A program made the position numbers and the translations under genes. This document shows, one piece after another, positions 48,832-59,547 of a stretch of DNA of 64,000 bases; positions within the stretch are counted from its first letter, which is position 1; every line of letters starts with the position of its first letter. Under the pieces are notes generated by a model. The model was given only the letters and a program-made list of their open reading frames with translations. It was not told the origin of the DNA and did no database searches. This DNA is from Pomphorhynchus laevis (Eukaryota > Acanthocephala > Palaeacanthocephala > Echinorhynchida > Pomphorhynchidae), in contig WNNJ02000282.1 of assembly GCA_012934845.2 (NCBI GenBank), positions 1 to 64,000 on the forward strand. The letters run 5' to 3'.

Positions 48832-51800
48832 TCAGTTCCGCCACGAGCGGCTTGTGTCCAAGCTCGCCACATCCTCCCCGCCGGCGTCTACCTGGCTTGT
48901 CTCCTTTGCCGTATTTGCAGCTGATTCGGTTGGCGCGTCCAATGCTTGCAACGGAACCCCACATGATTCGCTTTCGACTGATGATAGTCGAGTTAATATA
49001 CCAGCGATATCATTGTATGGTTCAGTATTGAACATACGACGCTTCGGTGTTTCCATTATTGTCTGTGGGGCATCAGATAGTGGGTGGTTGCGTCCATTCA
49101 ACGACGCTAGGATTGCCCGAGCATTTCCGCGCATGAGGGCCAACGATGCTCTTTGGAATAGGTGATCTACCGTTTTATGATATTCGATCCCAGTTGTGGC
49201 AGATATCTGTCTTGCTATCGATCGCATGAGACGTTCGCCTTGGTCGTTCCAGCCCCCATACGTCTCTACTACTGCCGGTATAAATTGATAACCAGCGGAC
49301 TCCATACGTGCTCTATACTTCCTCTCCTTGACATTGACTGCATACATTGTCGCTGCATAGCCTGGCGTTATCGATGCGTTTGCTATGTACGCTGATTGTT
49401 GTGGATGTGTTACAGCGAAATCAACTGCACGAGGAGGGTCCCCATGAATCAAAACGTCTGCAGGTCGTTCACGAAGGTCTGGTATAAGGTTCCTTACCTC
49501 CAAAGCGACATGCATTCCTGCAGATTGAGCAGCATGAAAGACCACATCGCGAATTCCGTTGTGTCGCAGTCCCGGGTAACCCCCATATTGGCAGGTCAGC
49601 GCATGTAGGCCGACTGAATCAGCGGGGAGAAAGCATCGCCCGCACCGATCTCCAGGTGAAAATAGAGGCGCACCAAGCCAAAATCGAGTTAAGGCGCAAA
49701 ACTGCGAAGGGGGAATGTCCATTCCGAGCGCTTTATTTGGGACCACTCGTAACCAGGAACTGGCGTGAGGGCGTGACACAGCCAGCAATCGAGCTCTGTT
49801 GAAGTGGTGAACGTCCGTAAGCATTTGCTCGTGAACTTTATTATCGAGGAGCATTGATAGCTTGTGTTGACTGTCAGATTGCATTATTGGTGGTGATTCA
49901 TGTAGTGAAGATAATCTCTCGATAAAGTCAGATAGTCCTGGGAAAGTATTGACAGAAAGTCCCCATTCGGCACATACCCTTTGTACACTGGCAATGTACG
50001 CACAAGGTGCATGCTTCACAGTTTCGCGGATCCCGAAGCCACCCAACCTTAAAGGAAGCGTAATTTGGGTTCGTATCTGAGGGTTTAGCTGGACAGACGT
50101 CATCTCGCTAAAAGCGGAAATGGTCGAATCATCAAAACTTTTGTAAAACGTGTTGCCATAGTCAGGATCAATCGTTCTCATCAGGTGGTTTATTTTTGGA
50201 GCACTGGCGCAATGTCGCAGTAGTAAGTAAGCGACCTGTGTATCAGGAATGGTGGTTATTAAATCGATTTGACTTCTTAATTTTGGCAAATTTACTCTCA
50301 TCAGCTGATCATTAACGAAATCTTGGCACCCTATAGGTGTGCCGAGCAAGCAAAAATTTTTACTTTCATTAAGTATTGGTTGAGATGCACATGCCTCTGA
50401 GAAAGTTTGCAAGGCTACGGCAGAGCCTATAATCTCGGTCTTTTGCCAGTTAAGGTCCAAACGGAGTAGAGCAAACTCTTTTTCTAGGTAAGCCAGCGCA
50501 TCAGCTACTGCTGTGGGATGCCCTCCGATTATGCCGTCATCCAAATACCAGCGGTTTAAATGTATTCCATGTAAGCAACCAACCGAAGTGATGCAATCAT
50601 GAATTGCCAATGAAAATAGAGACGGTCCTAAGGGATCTCCTTGTTGTACGCCTTGGCATGATCGAAGGGGCTCCAAATTTCCGAATCGAAGCAATGATGG
50701 CTCGGAGTAGCAGTATCTCAACCACGACATTAATTGCGGGACAGATCGTTGAATTACACTAAATATGGCATGTCGGCTGATAGAATTGAAAGCATTCCTG
50801 AGATCGACCTTAGCCCACACCCAGTCATCCTTATCGCGTCGTCGAGTGTGTTCATCTCTCACAATGTGTATTATGCTATCAACCCCGTTTTTAGTTGCTA
50901 CACCGAGCTGAGTTGGTTGCAACACTGACAAAAAGACTGTGCTGAGTTTACGACATGCACATTTTGAGCAGAGTCGTCTAAGCGTTTCCCCGACCGCGAT
51001 AGGACGCACTCCATCGGGTTCTTTCACAAGTGCAATCAGATTCGCACCACATAAGTATCTGGCCACAGATTCATGTCCTCCCCCATCCAAAAGTGTGTTC
51101 ACAAGGGACGTAATTCGCTGCAAAAACGATCCAGACAAATCTGATGTTAGTAAATCTTGTAAATGCTCTGGGCGAAGTCCTAGGCAGCCGGACGCTGACG
51201 TCGAGGGAAATGAGAAAATGGCTGCCCTCACGAGACTGCAATCCACAATCAAAGAATTGACTTGAAAGCCTGCATCAAGGCAAGTATCCGATTGTAAACG
51301 ATAAATCCCGTTTTGTGGGTGTAGATTAAGCAGTTTTTCACGAACTCTCTTATTGACCGGGGCCAATCCATTACAACATAGTCTTTTCATCGCTTTTCCG
51401 TAGTTGCCACGTCGAGCAAGAGCCACAGCTGAGTTAGTAGGGACATCTGCGGCGCGCGAAGCTTCGTAAGGTTTGGCGAGACTGGCAATAAGTTGTTCCA
51501 AAGGTGTGGAGGTGTACCGGCACAAGCTTTCTTTCATGTGACTTGCATTATTGCGCTGTACACGCTGTGATGAGGACTTCTCGATATGAGTTGCAAAACA
51601 TATCTTTGGGAACAATAGTAGACGTACCCATGACTCCTCTGTATTCAAAGAAAGTGCGTCCTTTATTAAATCTGACATTATTTGTGCTGCCATTCCGCGT
51701 ATTCGTGTAGGCAAACGAACTACAGTGCCTGATTGTCTTCTCCATCCCTGATGTAGACAATCGGTAGCAAGAGTATCCGGTGTTGAAGCTCTAATTGTAT

Positions 51801-52059
51801 GCTCAGGCTCAACGCACTGTTCATTTTGAGCCAAACATGCGCGGCAAACCCACTTGGGAATTATTGCAGCTTGCTTCTTGGTCAGGCCAACACAAGATAA
51901 GTGGTGCCACGTAGAACATGTATCACATTCTATCAGGACCTTACGCCGATTTATCTTCATGCATATTGGGCATCTGCTCGTATCCGCTACGTTCGCATTT
52001 TCTTGCAAATGGCTACAGCCATTCGCCTTGAGTGTGCTGCAGTCGTGCGATAATTCCAT
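48832..52059 (-). CDS. PHD finger-RT-RLE polyprotein
   Basis: Intact ORF of 1075 aa from ATG 52059 (MELSHDCS). Residues 30-75 form a PHD finger: C30-x2-C33, C45-x2-C48, H53-x2-C56, C72-x2-C75, with W51. PHD fingers usually read histone H3 tails. RT: SGCLGLRPEHL, GVRPIAVGETLRRLC, motif A VWAKVDLRNAFNSISR, motif B GVQQGDPLGPSLF, motif C RWYLDDGIIGG (YLDD near 505), LLGTPIG, NHLMRTIDP. Knuckle CGRCFLPADSVGLHALTC, then RLE ERPADVL (Asp near 868), RAVDFAVTHP and VKERKYRAR. All expected catalytic residues are present. It is clearly a transposon protein, not a host chromatin gene. It differs from the CXC group in the N-terminal domain, YLDD and RPAD forms. Confidence 0.92.
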   Translation of the reverse strand: MELSHDCSTLKANGCSHLQENANVADTSRCPICMKINRRKVLIECDTCSTWHHLSCVGLTKKQAAIIPKWVCRACLAQNEQCVEPEHTIRASTPDTLATDCLHQGWRRQSGTVVRLPTRIRGMAAQIMSDLIKDALSLNTEESWVRLLLFPKICFATHIEKSSSQRVQRNNASHMKESLCRYTSTPLEQLIASLAKPYEASRAADVPTNSAVALARRGNYGKAMKRLCCNGLAPVNKRVREKLLNLHPQNGIYRLQSDTCLDAGFQVNSLIVDCSLVRAAIFSFPSTSASGCLGLRPEHLQDLLTSDLSGSFLQRITSLVNTLLDGGGHESVARYLCGANLIALVKEPDGVRPIAVGETLRRLCSKCACRKLSTVFLSVLQPTQLGVATKNGVDSIIHIVRDEHTRRRDKDDWVWAKVDLRNAFNSISRHAIFSVIQRSVPQLMSWLRYCYSEPSLLRFGNLEPLRSCQGVQQGDPLGPSLFSLAIHDCITSVGCLHGIHLNRWYLDDGIIGGHPTAVADALAYLEKEFALLRLDLNWQKTEIIGSAVALQTFSEACASQPILNESKNFCLLGTPIGCQDFVNDQLMRVNLPKLRSQIDLITTIPDTQVAYLLLRHCASAPKINHLMRTIDPDYGNTFYKSFDDSTISAFSEMTSVQLNPQIRTQITLPLRLGGFGIRETVKHAPCAYIASVQRVCAEWGLSVNTFPGLSDFIERLSSLHESPPIMQSDSQHKLSMLLDNKVHEQMLTDVHHFNRARLLAVSRPHASSWLRVVPNKALGMDIPPSQFCALTRFWLGAPLFSPGDRCGRCFLPADSVGLHALTCQYGGYPGLRHNGIRDVVFHAAQSAGMHVALEVRNLIPDLRERPADVLIHGDPPRAVDFAVTHPQQSAYIANASITPGYAATMYAVNVKERKYRARMESAGYQFIPAVVETYGGWNDQGERLMRSIARQISATTGIEYHKTVDHLFQRASLALMRGNARAILASLNGRNHPLSDAPQTIMETPKRRMFNTEPYNDIAGILTRLSSVESESCGVPLQALDAPTESAANTAKETSQVDAGGEDVASLDTSRSWRN

Positions 52060-52127
52060 AGCTGACGCGGATGTTTTGGGGAATTTTTTAAGCTGTCAAT
52101 GCATTTGATCGGCGAGCGAAGCGAGCC

Positions 52128-52829
52128 GATCTGGAAAGTCGATCTGGAAAGTCGATCTGGAAAGTCGATCTGGAAAGTCGATCTGGAAAGTCGATCTGGA
52201 AAGTCGATCTGGAAAGTCGATCTGGAAAGTCGATCTGGAAAGTCGATCTGGAAAGTCGATCTGGAAAGTCGATCTGGAAAGTCGATCTGGAAAGTCGATC
52301 TGGAAAGTCGATCTGGAAAGTCGATCTGGAAAGTCGATCTGGAAAGTCGATCTGGAAAGTCGATCTGGAAAGTCGATCTGGAAAGTCGATCTGGAAAGTC
52401 GATCTGGAAAGTCGATCTGGAAAGTCGATCTGGAAAGTCGATCTGGAAAGTCGATCTGGAAAGTCGATCTGGAAAGTCGATCTGGAAAGTCGATCTGGAA
52501 AGTCGATCTGGAAAGTCGATCTGGAAAGTCGATCTGGAAAGTCGATCTGGAAAGTCGATCTGGAAAGTCGATCTGGAAAGTCGATCTGGAAAGTCGATCT
52601 GGAAAGTCGATCTGGAAAGTCGATCTGGAAAGTCGATCTGGAAAGTCGATCTGGAAAGTCGATCTGGAAAGTCGATCTGGAAAGTCGATCTGGAAAGTCG
52701 ATCTGGAAAGTCGATCTGGAAAGTCGATCTGGAAAGTCGATCTGGAAAGTCGATCTGGAAAGTCGATCTGGAAAGTCGATCTGGAAAGTCGATCTGGAAA
52801 GTCGATCTGGAAAGTCGATCTGGAAAGTC
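52128..52829. repeat. 13-bp satellite array, 54 units
   Basis: 702 bp of GATCTGGAAAGTC, 54 units with no variant that I could see. It starts 69 bp upstream of the ORF start of PHD-RLE-1 and so forms its leader. Because 13 is not a multiple of three and no frame contains a stop, the array produces long open frames on both strands; none is a gene. The exit sequence GATTGTAATTTG is shared with the RLE-5 leader. Confidence 0.97.
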
Positions 52830-53039
52830 GATTGTAATTTGCTAGAACAGTTGTAAATTTTCTTACATTTATATGTATTTTCTTTATAAAATACATAAAT
52901 GTATTTTATATCTTTTTGTAAAAAGATATAAAATAAAAAGTAATGAATATAAAATAAAAAGTAATGCATATAAAATAATATAGTGTAACAGATTATATGC
53001 ATTATTATCTGTGACATTTAAAAGATAAAATTAAAATCA

Positions 53040-53225
53040 TTAGTACTTACGTATTTTTCCAATCTGGTTGAGAACATGTTAGAAACTTCTAGCATCGTGT
53101 TAAATTAACTTAGGTTAATTTCTGAAAATGCTAGTAGTTTCTAGCGAAATATATATCAATATAATTTTTGTTGTCGTTCAACTATACCTGATTGTTCCTG
53201 GATATTTAAAAATTTAAAAAACAGA
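53040..53225 (-). repeat. Inverted PLE terminal remnant
   Basis: The complement of this stretch matches 48507-48625: GGAACAATCAGGTATAGTTG, then ACGACA, TTTCGCTAGAAACTACTAGC and the following bases. It contains its own inverted repeat (GAAACTTCTAGCAT and ATGCTAGTAGTTTC). The two copies flank PHD-RLE-1 in opposite orientation. Confidence 0.75.
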
Positions 53226-53599
53226 TCAAGATGGATATATTTATAACAACACATATATAATATACACATAACAACACATAATAGTCAAACTATATTTCAT
53301 AAGCATATGAGATTAATATGACATGATATTAAAAACTGTAAATTATTTATTTTAGAATATATTATTGAAGAAAATAAGTCAATATTAAGAGAAAATTAAT
53401 AAGTTAATATAAGATTAACTTATTATATAATAGAAAATTCTAACTTAATTTACTTAATTAACTTAATATAATAGAAGATTAATAAGATTAATAAGTCAAT
53501 ATAGAAAGAGAAGGTTTTGGGATTAAAACGATTAACGCCATGTACACATTAGAATTGAATGACGTGGTACAAGGAAGTGGACGCAAACCAAGAAGTCAT
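53226..53599. other. AT-rich spacer, no gene
   Basis: Dominated by TTAATATAA words and short direct repeats (ATTAATAAG, TTAACTTA). No ORF or recognised element. Confidence 0.4.
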
Positions 53600-53611
53600 G
53601 GTGATAAAATA

Positions 53612-56600
53612 TTTTTTTTTGTTTTTTTAATTAGGATATATTATTTAAAAAAATATGTTTTATTGTTATGTATCCATGGATTGCGATCGGCCCATCACCT
53701 ATCTGACGAGATGATAGAGTTAACCATTCTATCCGGACGACGATACGCAGAGCGTCTTGCTCTTAAGCACATCGAAGCAGATTTGGCCAGTGACATGGAT
53801 AGACGAGATCTGATCCTTGCCATACAAACAGAGTACTGATCATTGCGCTTGTCTGCCAGTTTCTTTGCGATGGTCTTCAGAACCGCAGTAGTCTGAGTTC
53901 CCGTTCCCCCAACTGATGACATAATGAACGGAACAAAAGATGAGCGTTCGACAAGTTGTACCCTCTCAATATATTTCCTTGATTTCCTTCTCTCATGATA
54001 TTCGTACGATGATACGGTACCGGCATTTGAAGGAGAAGCTGTCTGACGGCAGACTGTTATATCGCACTGATATCGCGTCTCGAAACTCTCTGCAGCTCAT
54101 GCGACTTTCTTTATCGTTCAGATAGAGCATACGCAGCCATGATGATGCACCCTTCTCACTGGCAAATTTCAACGCGACTCTAACTTCAAGAGATAGCTTG
54201 TCTTGCAGAGTACTCAACTTTTCCTTTACTTTATTACTTTCTTCATCTCTTAACGATTAAAATATAGAATGTTCCTCTTTAAAACATTCTTCAGCACTTC
54301 TGCCTGTCAAAAATGGCTGACAAATTCTGAGTGACCTCGAGTATTCCAGTGCTGTGTCAATAGTAAAGTCAAGGATTCCGAGTCCTCCATTTTTCAATGG
54401 CAGTCCATAAATGACTTCCTCCCCCGATGAAGTTAACACTTTACCCAGTATTTTTGGAATTAGTTCTTTTTGAATTGCATTGCTTAATATCGTAAAGTGA
54501 GTTGGTGCCAGTGGACACGTACGCATCACATACAACTATCTGAATTGAAGGGTCTGTGTAAATGCCGAATATGCTACCTGTGCATCTATTTCTGCTATAT
54601 TCGCCAGTTTCCTAGCATCTGAAACTCACACATTTACCTTTTCCTCAATCACCTCAGCAACATAGTCATCCGTTCCAATCGGAGATCCCAGCACTTCAGA
54701 TCATATGTCTTCGAATGCTAACAAGGCATCTTTTTTAATCGCTGGATGAACCAATAGCTTGCATTTTGAGGCATTTGTCTTGAATCCGTAGCCTTGTCCA
54801 ATGCTTGTAATTTCCTGCCACACTGATCTAATACTACTTAGATTTCCAATGAAGGTAGCATCATCTGCATACCAGCTGTGAAGAACTTCAGGGACTTTAG
54901 CTTTAAGTAACCTAATAAGGGGAATCGTTGCGGCAGAATATGCTAACATTGCCAACGAATTTCCCTGTGTGAAGCCTTCGCGTGACCACAGTATATTATC
55001 CTCAATCAGAAGTTCGGCATCATGCAGATGGTAATTTTTTAGAATGAATTGTACTGAAGGGCATATTTGATTAATGTTTCGGAGTGTTAACGCTCTATTA
55101 ACTGTGTTGAAGGCATCATGTGCGTCAATGAGGAGTACGCATTGCTCTGAAGACGCTTCGAAGAGACGTCGGATGTTATGAACAATCTTCTCAGCAGCAC
55201 ATCGGTAGCCAACACATAATTGATCTCCTAATGCCACATCATGAATATCTCTAGAGATTGTATGTACGAGAGCTTTCCCGATAATACGCCTGGAAACTTC
55301 GCCAATACCTATAGGCCTTACTCCTGGCATTTTATCAATAGCGATCAACCTGCAGGCAGTGAAAGCGGTCAGAACTTCGTTGTTTATCTGTTTAGTGGCA
55401 ATAAGCGTTGCGAACTTGGCGAGAGCATTTGCCAATTTATCAGACGCATACCCAAAGTCGTGCAAGAGTGTGCACCAGCTGCGAGAATCAAGCCCGGAAG
55501 GTCCTACACTTTCTTTTGTTCTTCGGGCCGCATCCTTAATTTGAACGGCATCTAGATCTGAGAATAGCGCTTCTCGATGATTCACAGATCCTTGCAGTGA
55601 CGATTCTAGTACCAAATCTCTGTCGAGATCTTGATCAATAGGATATACTTGTTCAAGGCGCTGACGTACCGTTTGGCAGTTCAAAGTGTCTTTTAGTGAT
55701 AATATCCTCCCCACTTTACCTTCAGCACTGAGGTATCTCATGGAAGCTGTAACTTTCCCACTACAAAACATTAATGAATTCCTTCCGCAAATCCACCTTA
55801 TTACTTGGATGGAAAGTTCTGTGTTTCACCATATGTTGTCTGTGCTTTTGTTGCAGATATTTCGCCTCTGCAGGCAGATCATCCAGTCTTCCATCATTCC
55901 ACCATTTTATCCGACGAGTAAGTAATTTTCTGCACACGTTTATTTTTCCTTTTGATGAACGTTGTAGTATCAGTTGTGAAATCATGGTAACCTCAGCAAG
56001 TGCATATTCCGAATTCTCATTTTCTGAGCTCGCTAGCTCAAACAGTTCAGCAACTTTATCAACAAATTTTTAAACCCGATGAACCTCTTGGAATATAAAA
56101 AAGATTTGGTGTCCAAAACTTGAGGTTGCTAAAAATGTCATTTACAATTGAAACTCTGCTTTGCATTATTTCCCTTCCAGTTTCTCCATTTTCTTCTCAA
56201 AAATTGTTCCCTCTTGTCCGACTTGAGGCACATCTCTGTATTTCATTGTCTGGATCACGTACTTTATCACTGTGGCATGATATATTTACTTGGAGATCTG
56301 AATTTGGAAGGCTACCACGGCTCTGTATATCGTTGTCTCTATGTGATACTTTTGAGTGACGATTTCTCCAATTGGGGGCTAGACAGTCAATACACTCTCT
56401 ACCATCTTGTTTGCATCGATATCCCTTACACACTGCTCTGCTCCATTACATACACCATCGATGGTGAGTCAGGTGCCTTCCTCGTGGCATGCGATTGTAT
56501 GTTATGATAATTGTAAGTAGTTGTTGTTAAAGATAGTTCAAACTCAGGCCTCTGATGTAATCACTGACATTTGGATGTAGTTAATATCAAGAAAGTTCAA

Positions 56601-56643
56601 ATTCATATAAAAAATAAGAAAAATAAAGATGATAAAATAATAA
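53612..56643 (-). mobile_element. RLE-10: decayed full-length CXC-RT-RLE element
   Basis: Minus strand; all parts from leader to A-rich tail are recognisable. A 12-bp repeat GGTGATAAAATA at 53600-53611 and 56644-56655 is its probable target duplication. The leader has two copies of the family motif (about 56512-56543 and 56577-56602). No 3' hairpin was found. It is older than RLE-1 to RLE-7, judging from its many frame breaks. Confidence 0.82.
53695..56492 (-). pseudogene. RLE-10 polyprotein, several breaks
   Basis: The start near 56492 reads MPRGRHL, the family start. The CXC domain is damaged (CKGYRC, CIDCLAPNWRN; a Cys is replaced by Trp and a stop or frameshift lies just upstream). RT (54701-55771, the longest open part): VGPSGLDSRSW, GVRPIGIGEVSRR, LLIDAHDAFNTVNR, EGFTQGNSLAML (Asn-Ser instead of Asp-Pro), YADDATFIG. 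The knuckle region is lost or unreadable. The C-terminus (FVPFIMSSVGG, then CLRARRSAYRRP) ends at 53695. At least five frame breaks are visible. Confidence 0.82.
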
Positions 56644-56655
56644 GGTGATAAAATA

Positions 56656-56890
56656 ATAAGAGTTGGTAAAAATTCCCACTCATATTTGTTGAAGAATTGC
56701 AAGGTGGGGAATTTATTTAAAATTTTTTACAAATTTTCAGTCACTCCTAGCGACCTTCTTCAGGCAAAAAAAAATCAAAAATTCAAACAATAAAATCACA
56801 ACTACACAACACATATACACTTACAACAAAAACATCAAAGAAATTTTTACCGAAAATTACAAAACATAAGTACTGAAGTTCAATTGGATA
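56656..56890 (-). mobile_element. PLE terminal-repeat remnant
   Basis: On the minus strand it contains TTTTTGCCTGAAGAAGGTCG, then CTAGGAGTGACTGAAAATTT: a hammerhead-like core with CTGAAGA, a GTCGCT/AGTGAC hairpin and GAAA. The part around CCTAGCGACCTTCTTCAGGC recurs at about 62160-62190 in the PLE further right, so both belong to one PLE family. Confidence 0.6.
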
Positions 56891-57039
56891 AAAATTGGCT
56901 AAAAAGCAATAAAATAATAAAACACGAATAAAATAAAGATAAAGATAAAGATTTTCTTAAATAACAAAACTTAGTGTTATATAACAACTAAAAAATAAAA
57001 TAAAAAGGAACTTGTATCGAAAATACAGGAATGAAAAAT

Positions 57040-57325
57040 TTAGCTAATGAGTCACGATTCAGGTCTTCAACAATCTTTAAGGATTCCGGTCCAGCGAGAT
57101 CTGAGCCCCCAGCCAATCCAACACGCCGCCCTTCGACTGAACCATTCGGGGTCTTTCACCCCCCCCCCCCGAATAATCCAATCAAGGCGGATGATGCTTG
57201 GTAATCGCAAGATGAGGAGCTTAAGAAATCTTAGTCTTTGTTCTGGGGGACGTCCTCTTGAAAAGAAGACCAATCCCGAGATAGCCCAAGTACCCCCAGA
57301 GGCGCACTTGGGTTTTCTCTTTCAA
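57040..57325 (-). other. Probable 3' untranslated end of the following LINE
   Basis: No convincing coding sequence after the LINE stop at 57326. It includes a C14 run at about 57160-57173, where sequencing or assembly errors are likely. GC content is higher than in the surrounding spacer, like the LINE. Confidence 0.4.
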
Positions 57326-59513
57326 TTACAGATGTTGGGCCCGTTTCAGGGCCCATCTAGCTTTCTTCAGGATACGTTTTAGTCTATACAGGTCAGCTTT
57401 TGCTGACCAGTTCACCGTAATGGTGAACCCCAGGTATCTTACTCGACTTGTGAAGGTAGGGAGTGGTTGATTAGTCAGGATGGAAGTTAGAGCAGAGAGT
57501 GCTAATCTCTTTAGTTTTTTCCTTGTCGCAGGAGCGCCATGAAAGACAACCACATGCGATTTGAGGAGTTTAAAACAAGGTTGGACAAGGGCAGCTGATC
57601 CTTTAATCTAGTAAAGAAACGGCTGATGTTAGAAACTACATATTTGTACCTGCGTCCAGAGAACAGGGCTGTGGTATCATCAGCGTATACCACAAGATGT
57701 TGATCGCGTTTGCATTTTTTGTAGAGTTCAATAGAGGCAGCAAGATAAAGATTGGAGAAAGTGGGGAGCCTAGAGACACACCTGTAATAGGGTAGAACTG
57801 ACGTGCATCTGGGTCGTCTTCATAGAAGAATCGCTTTGTGTATAGCAATATTTCCACCCTGTTTACAACTCTCGCAGGCAACCCGAGGGACCTGAGAGAA
57901 GTGATAACAAAAGGGATGGAAATGCGGTCAAAAGCAGCTGAAAAGTCAAGAAAGACAGCCACAGCAAGCTGATGACTGTTATCTTGACAAAACTGTTGCA
58001 CTTCACCTATTGCTGAATGAACCGAGCGATCTTTTACATACCCATTTAAACCTTGTGGGATTAAATTTCGCCTACTTAGATGGTCACGGATTTTACGCGC
58101 AAGCGCTTTTTCGTAAATGGAGATGAGGGAGTTTTGAATTGAAATAGGCCGCAGATCTTTTGGACATGTAATCGACTTCTTTTTAGGTAAAAATACTGGA
58201 CGGCTAATATTAATGTTGGCAATGTCAGACAGGGAGGCTAATAATATTGTTATGGCGACTTCCTTTCTCTGACTATCTGTCAAAAGCTGACAGACACGAG
58301 TGGAGAGTGGCGCGTGGGTTCTGGAGGTGCCCGGGAGTGGACCCCATGAGTTAAGGATATCCGTAACAGATAGATCCCTACACCTGAAGTTACACCAAGG
58401 CGGGATTGGTTGAGGTGATTGAGTGGCTCCATAGTTGTGTAGGGCTAGTGACGCCTCCAAAACTTTATCAGAGCCTACATTCCCTATCCAACACAATGCT
58501 CTATCCTTCCAGCAAACAAACTTCTCCTTGAATATCTTCCAAAAGGAAGACTGAGAAGGATTAATACGAGGTCCTATCCCTACTCAGCTGGAACCTATAT
58601 CTAGTGCTCCAGTATTCATTCGAGAGAGCCTGTCTGGCGGAAACAGAGAGATTAGGGAGGTTAAGCAGTTTCGCTAGGACCTTGAGTTTCATCGGAGTGG
58701 GATTGTATATACGACCTTTATAGGTAGTCGATAGTATCGCGGTAGCTTGCGAAGAGAGGTAGGTATTAAATTAGGTCAAACTCTCATTCCCAATTCGGGG
58801 GAAGAGTTGGATAGCTGCCTGAAAGAAGGCCACCCTGATGGGATCAAAGTGGAACCTTCAACGTATCTTCCTCTAATCTCCAACGAATTAGGTCATGCGA
58901 GGTCTGTTGTTGGCGCGACTGCTTAGTATGGGTTTCAACAACCACGTCTTTTGAAGCAGTAATATGTCGAGGAGTGAATTAGTTGTTGAGCAATGAAAGG
59001 TGGGGAAGGTGGTTTGTGAATAAGATAGTCGATCCTGGCTCTGCGGTTTGCAGCATTAATCCAACGACCAGTTCTGTCGTTGAAGTCACCAAGTAACATG
59101 TCATAGCCACTACCTAATATACTATCCAGAAGGTCACGGTTCTTGTAAATTTCTCCTGGCCGTGTATAAATATTGGCTATACTGATGCATTTAACGTTCT
59201 TACGAAGTGACATAGCCAAACAAGATAGGGCTGGAGAAGAATAGTTAAGAAGAAGGGAAGATCTTAACGAGAATTTAACTTAGGTTAAAATACCTTGAGA
59301 TGAAGAGGAGTGAGGAGTGGTTATATACGGAGTGAAGTTGGTGTATATATGCTGAGGGATAAATCGAGTAATGTCCTGAGGGATACGGATAGACCGCGTC
59401 TCCTGAAGGACTATAACATCTGAATCTCTACCAGATAAAAAGCTAAGGGCATAAGCACCTCCCGAATTCCACTGAAGGATATTCAGTGAAAAAGGCTCTT
59501 GATTACTTTGCAT
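57326..59513 (-). pseudogene. LINE ORF2: AP endonuclease and RT
   Basis: Starts near 59513 (MQSNQEPFSLNILQWNSGGA) with VIVLQETRS (catalytic Glu), IANIYTRPGE, DMLLGDFNDRTG and ARIDYLIHK of the AP endonuclease. RT: LPKKKSITCPKDLRPISIQN, QGLNGYVKDRSV, VFLDFSAAFDRISI (motif A), GVSLGSPLSPIF (motif B), MVYADDTTALFS (motif C) and VRYLGFTITVNW. Frame changes occur near 59280, 58935-58500, 57640 and 57510. The region 58500-58930 is the worst preserved. The YADD is intact. Confidence 0.82.
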
Positions 59514-59547
59514 TGTGTTAGTTTAGCTGGAAGGGGATTGCCACATC

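Larger units (their letters stand above)
48685..52919 (-). mobile_element. PHD-RLE-1: intact PHD finger-RT-RLE element
   Basis: A 4.2-kb minus-strand element with a 13-bp-repeat leader (52128-52829), a single intact ORF and a short AT-rich 3' region. A 16-bp repeat AAAAAGATATAAAATA (48669-48684 and 52920-52935) may be the target duplication; it is AT-rich but exact. It appears to have inserted into PLE remnants. Confidence 0.75.

Noticed and set aside
51830-52059. Host chromatin gene with a PHD finger
   Set aside because: The finger is continuous with RT and RLE in one frame and preceded by a transposon leader.
52088-53017. Long repetitive open frames on both strands
   Set aside because: Translations of the 13-bp array. 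All frames are open because the unit contains no stop and cycles through frames; no gene signal.
55241-56507. Plus-strand ORFs over RLE-10
   Set aside because: Antisense shadows; none has a recognisable motif, while the minus strand carries the RLE family blocks.
57152-57175. C-run as a regulatory G-quadruplex
   Set aside because: A single homopolymer of about 14 C without separated runs; more likely slippage or an assembly problem.
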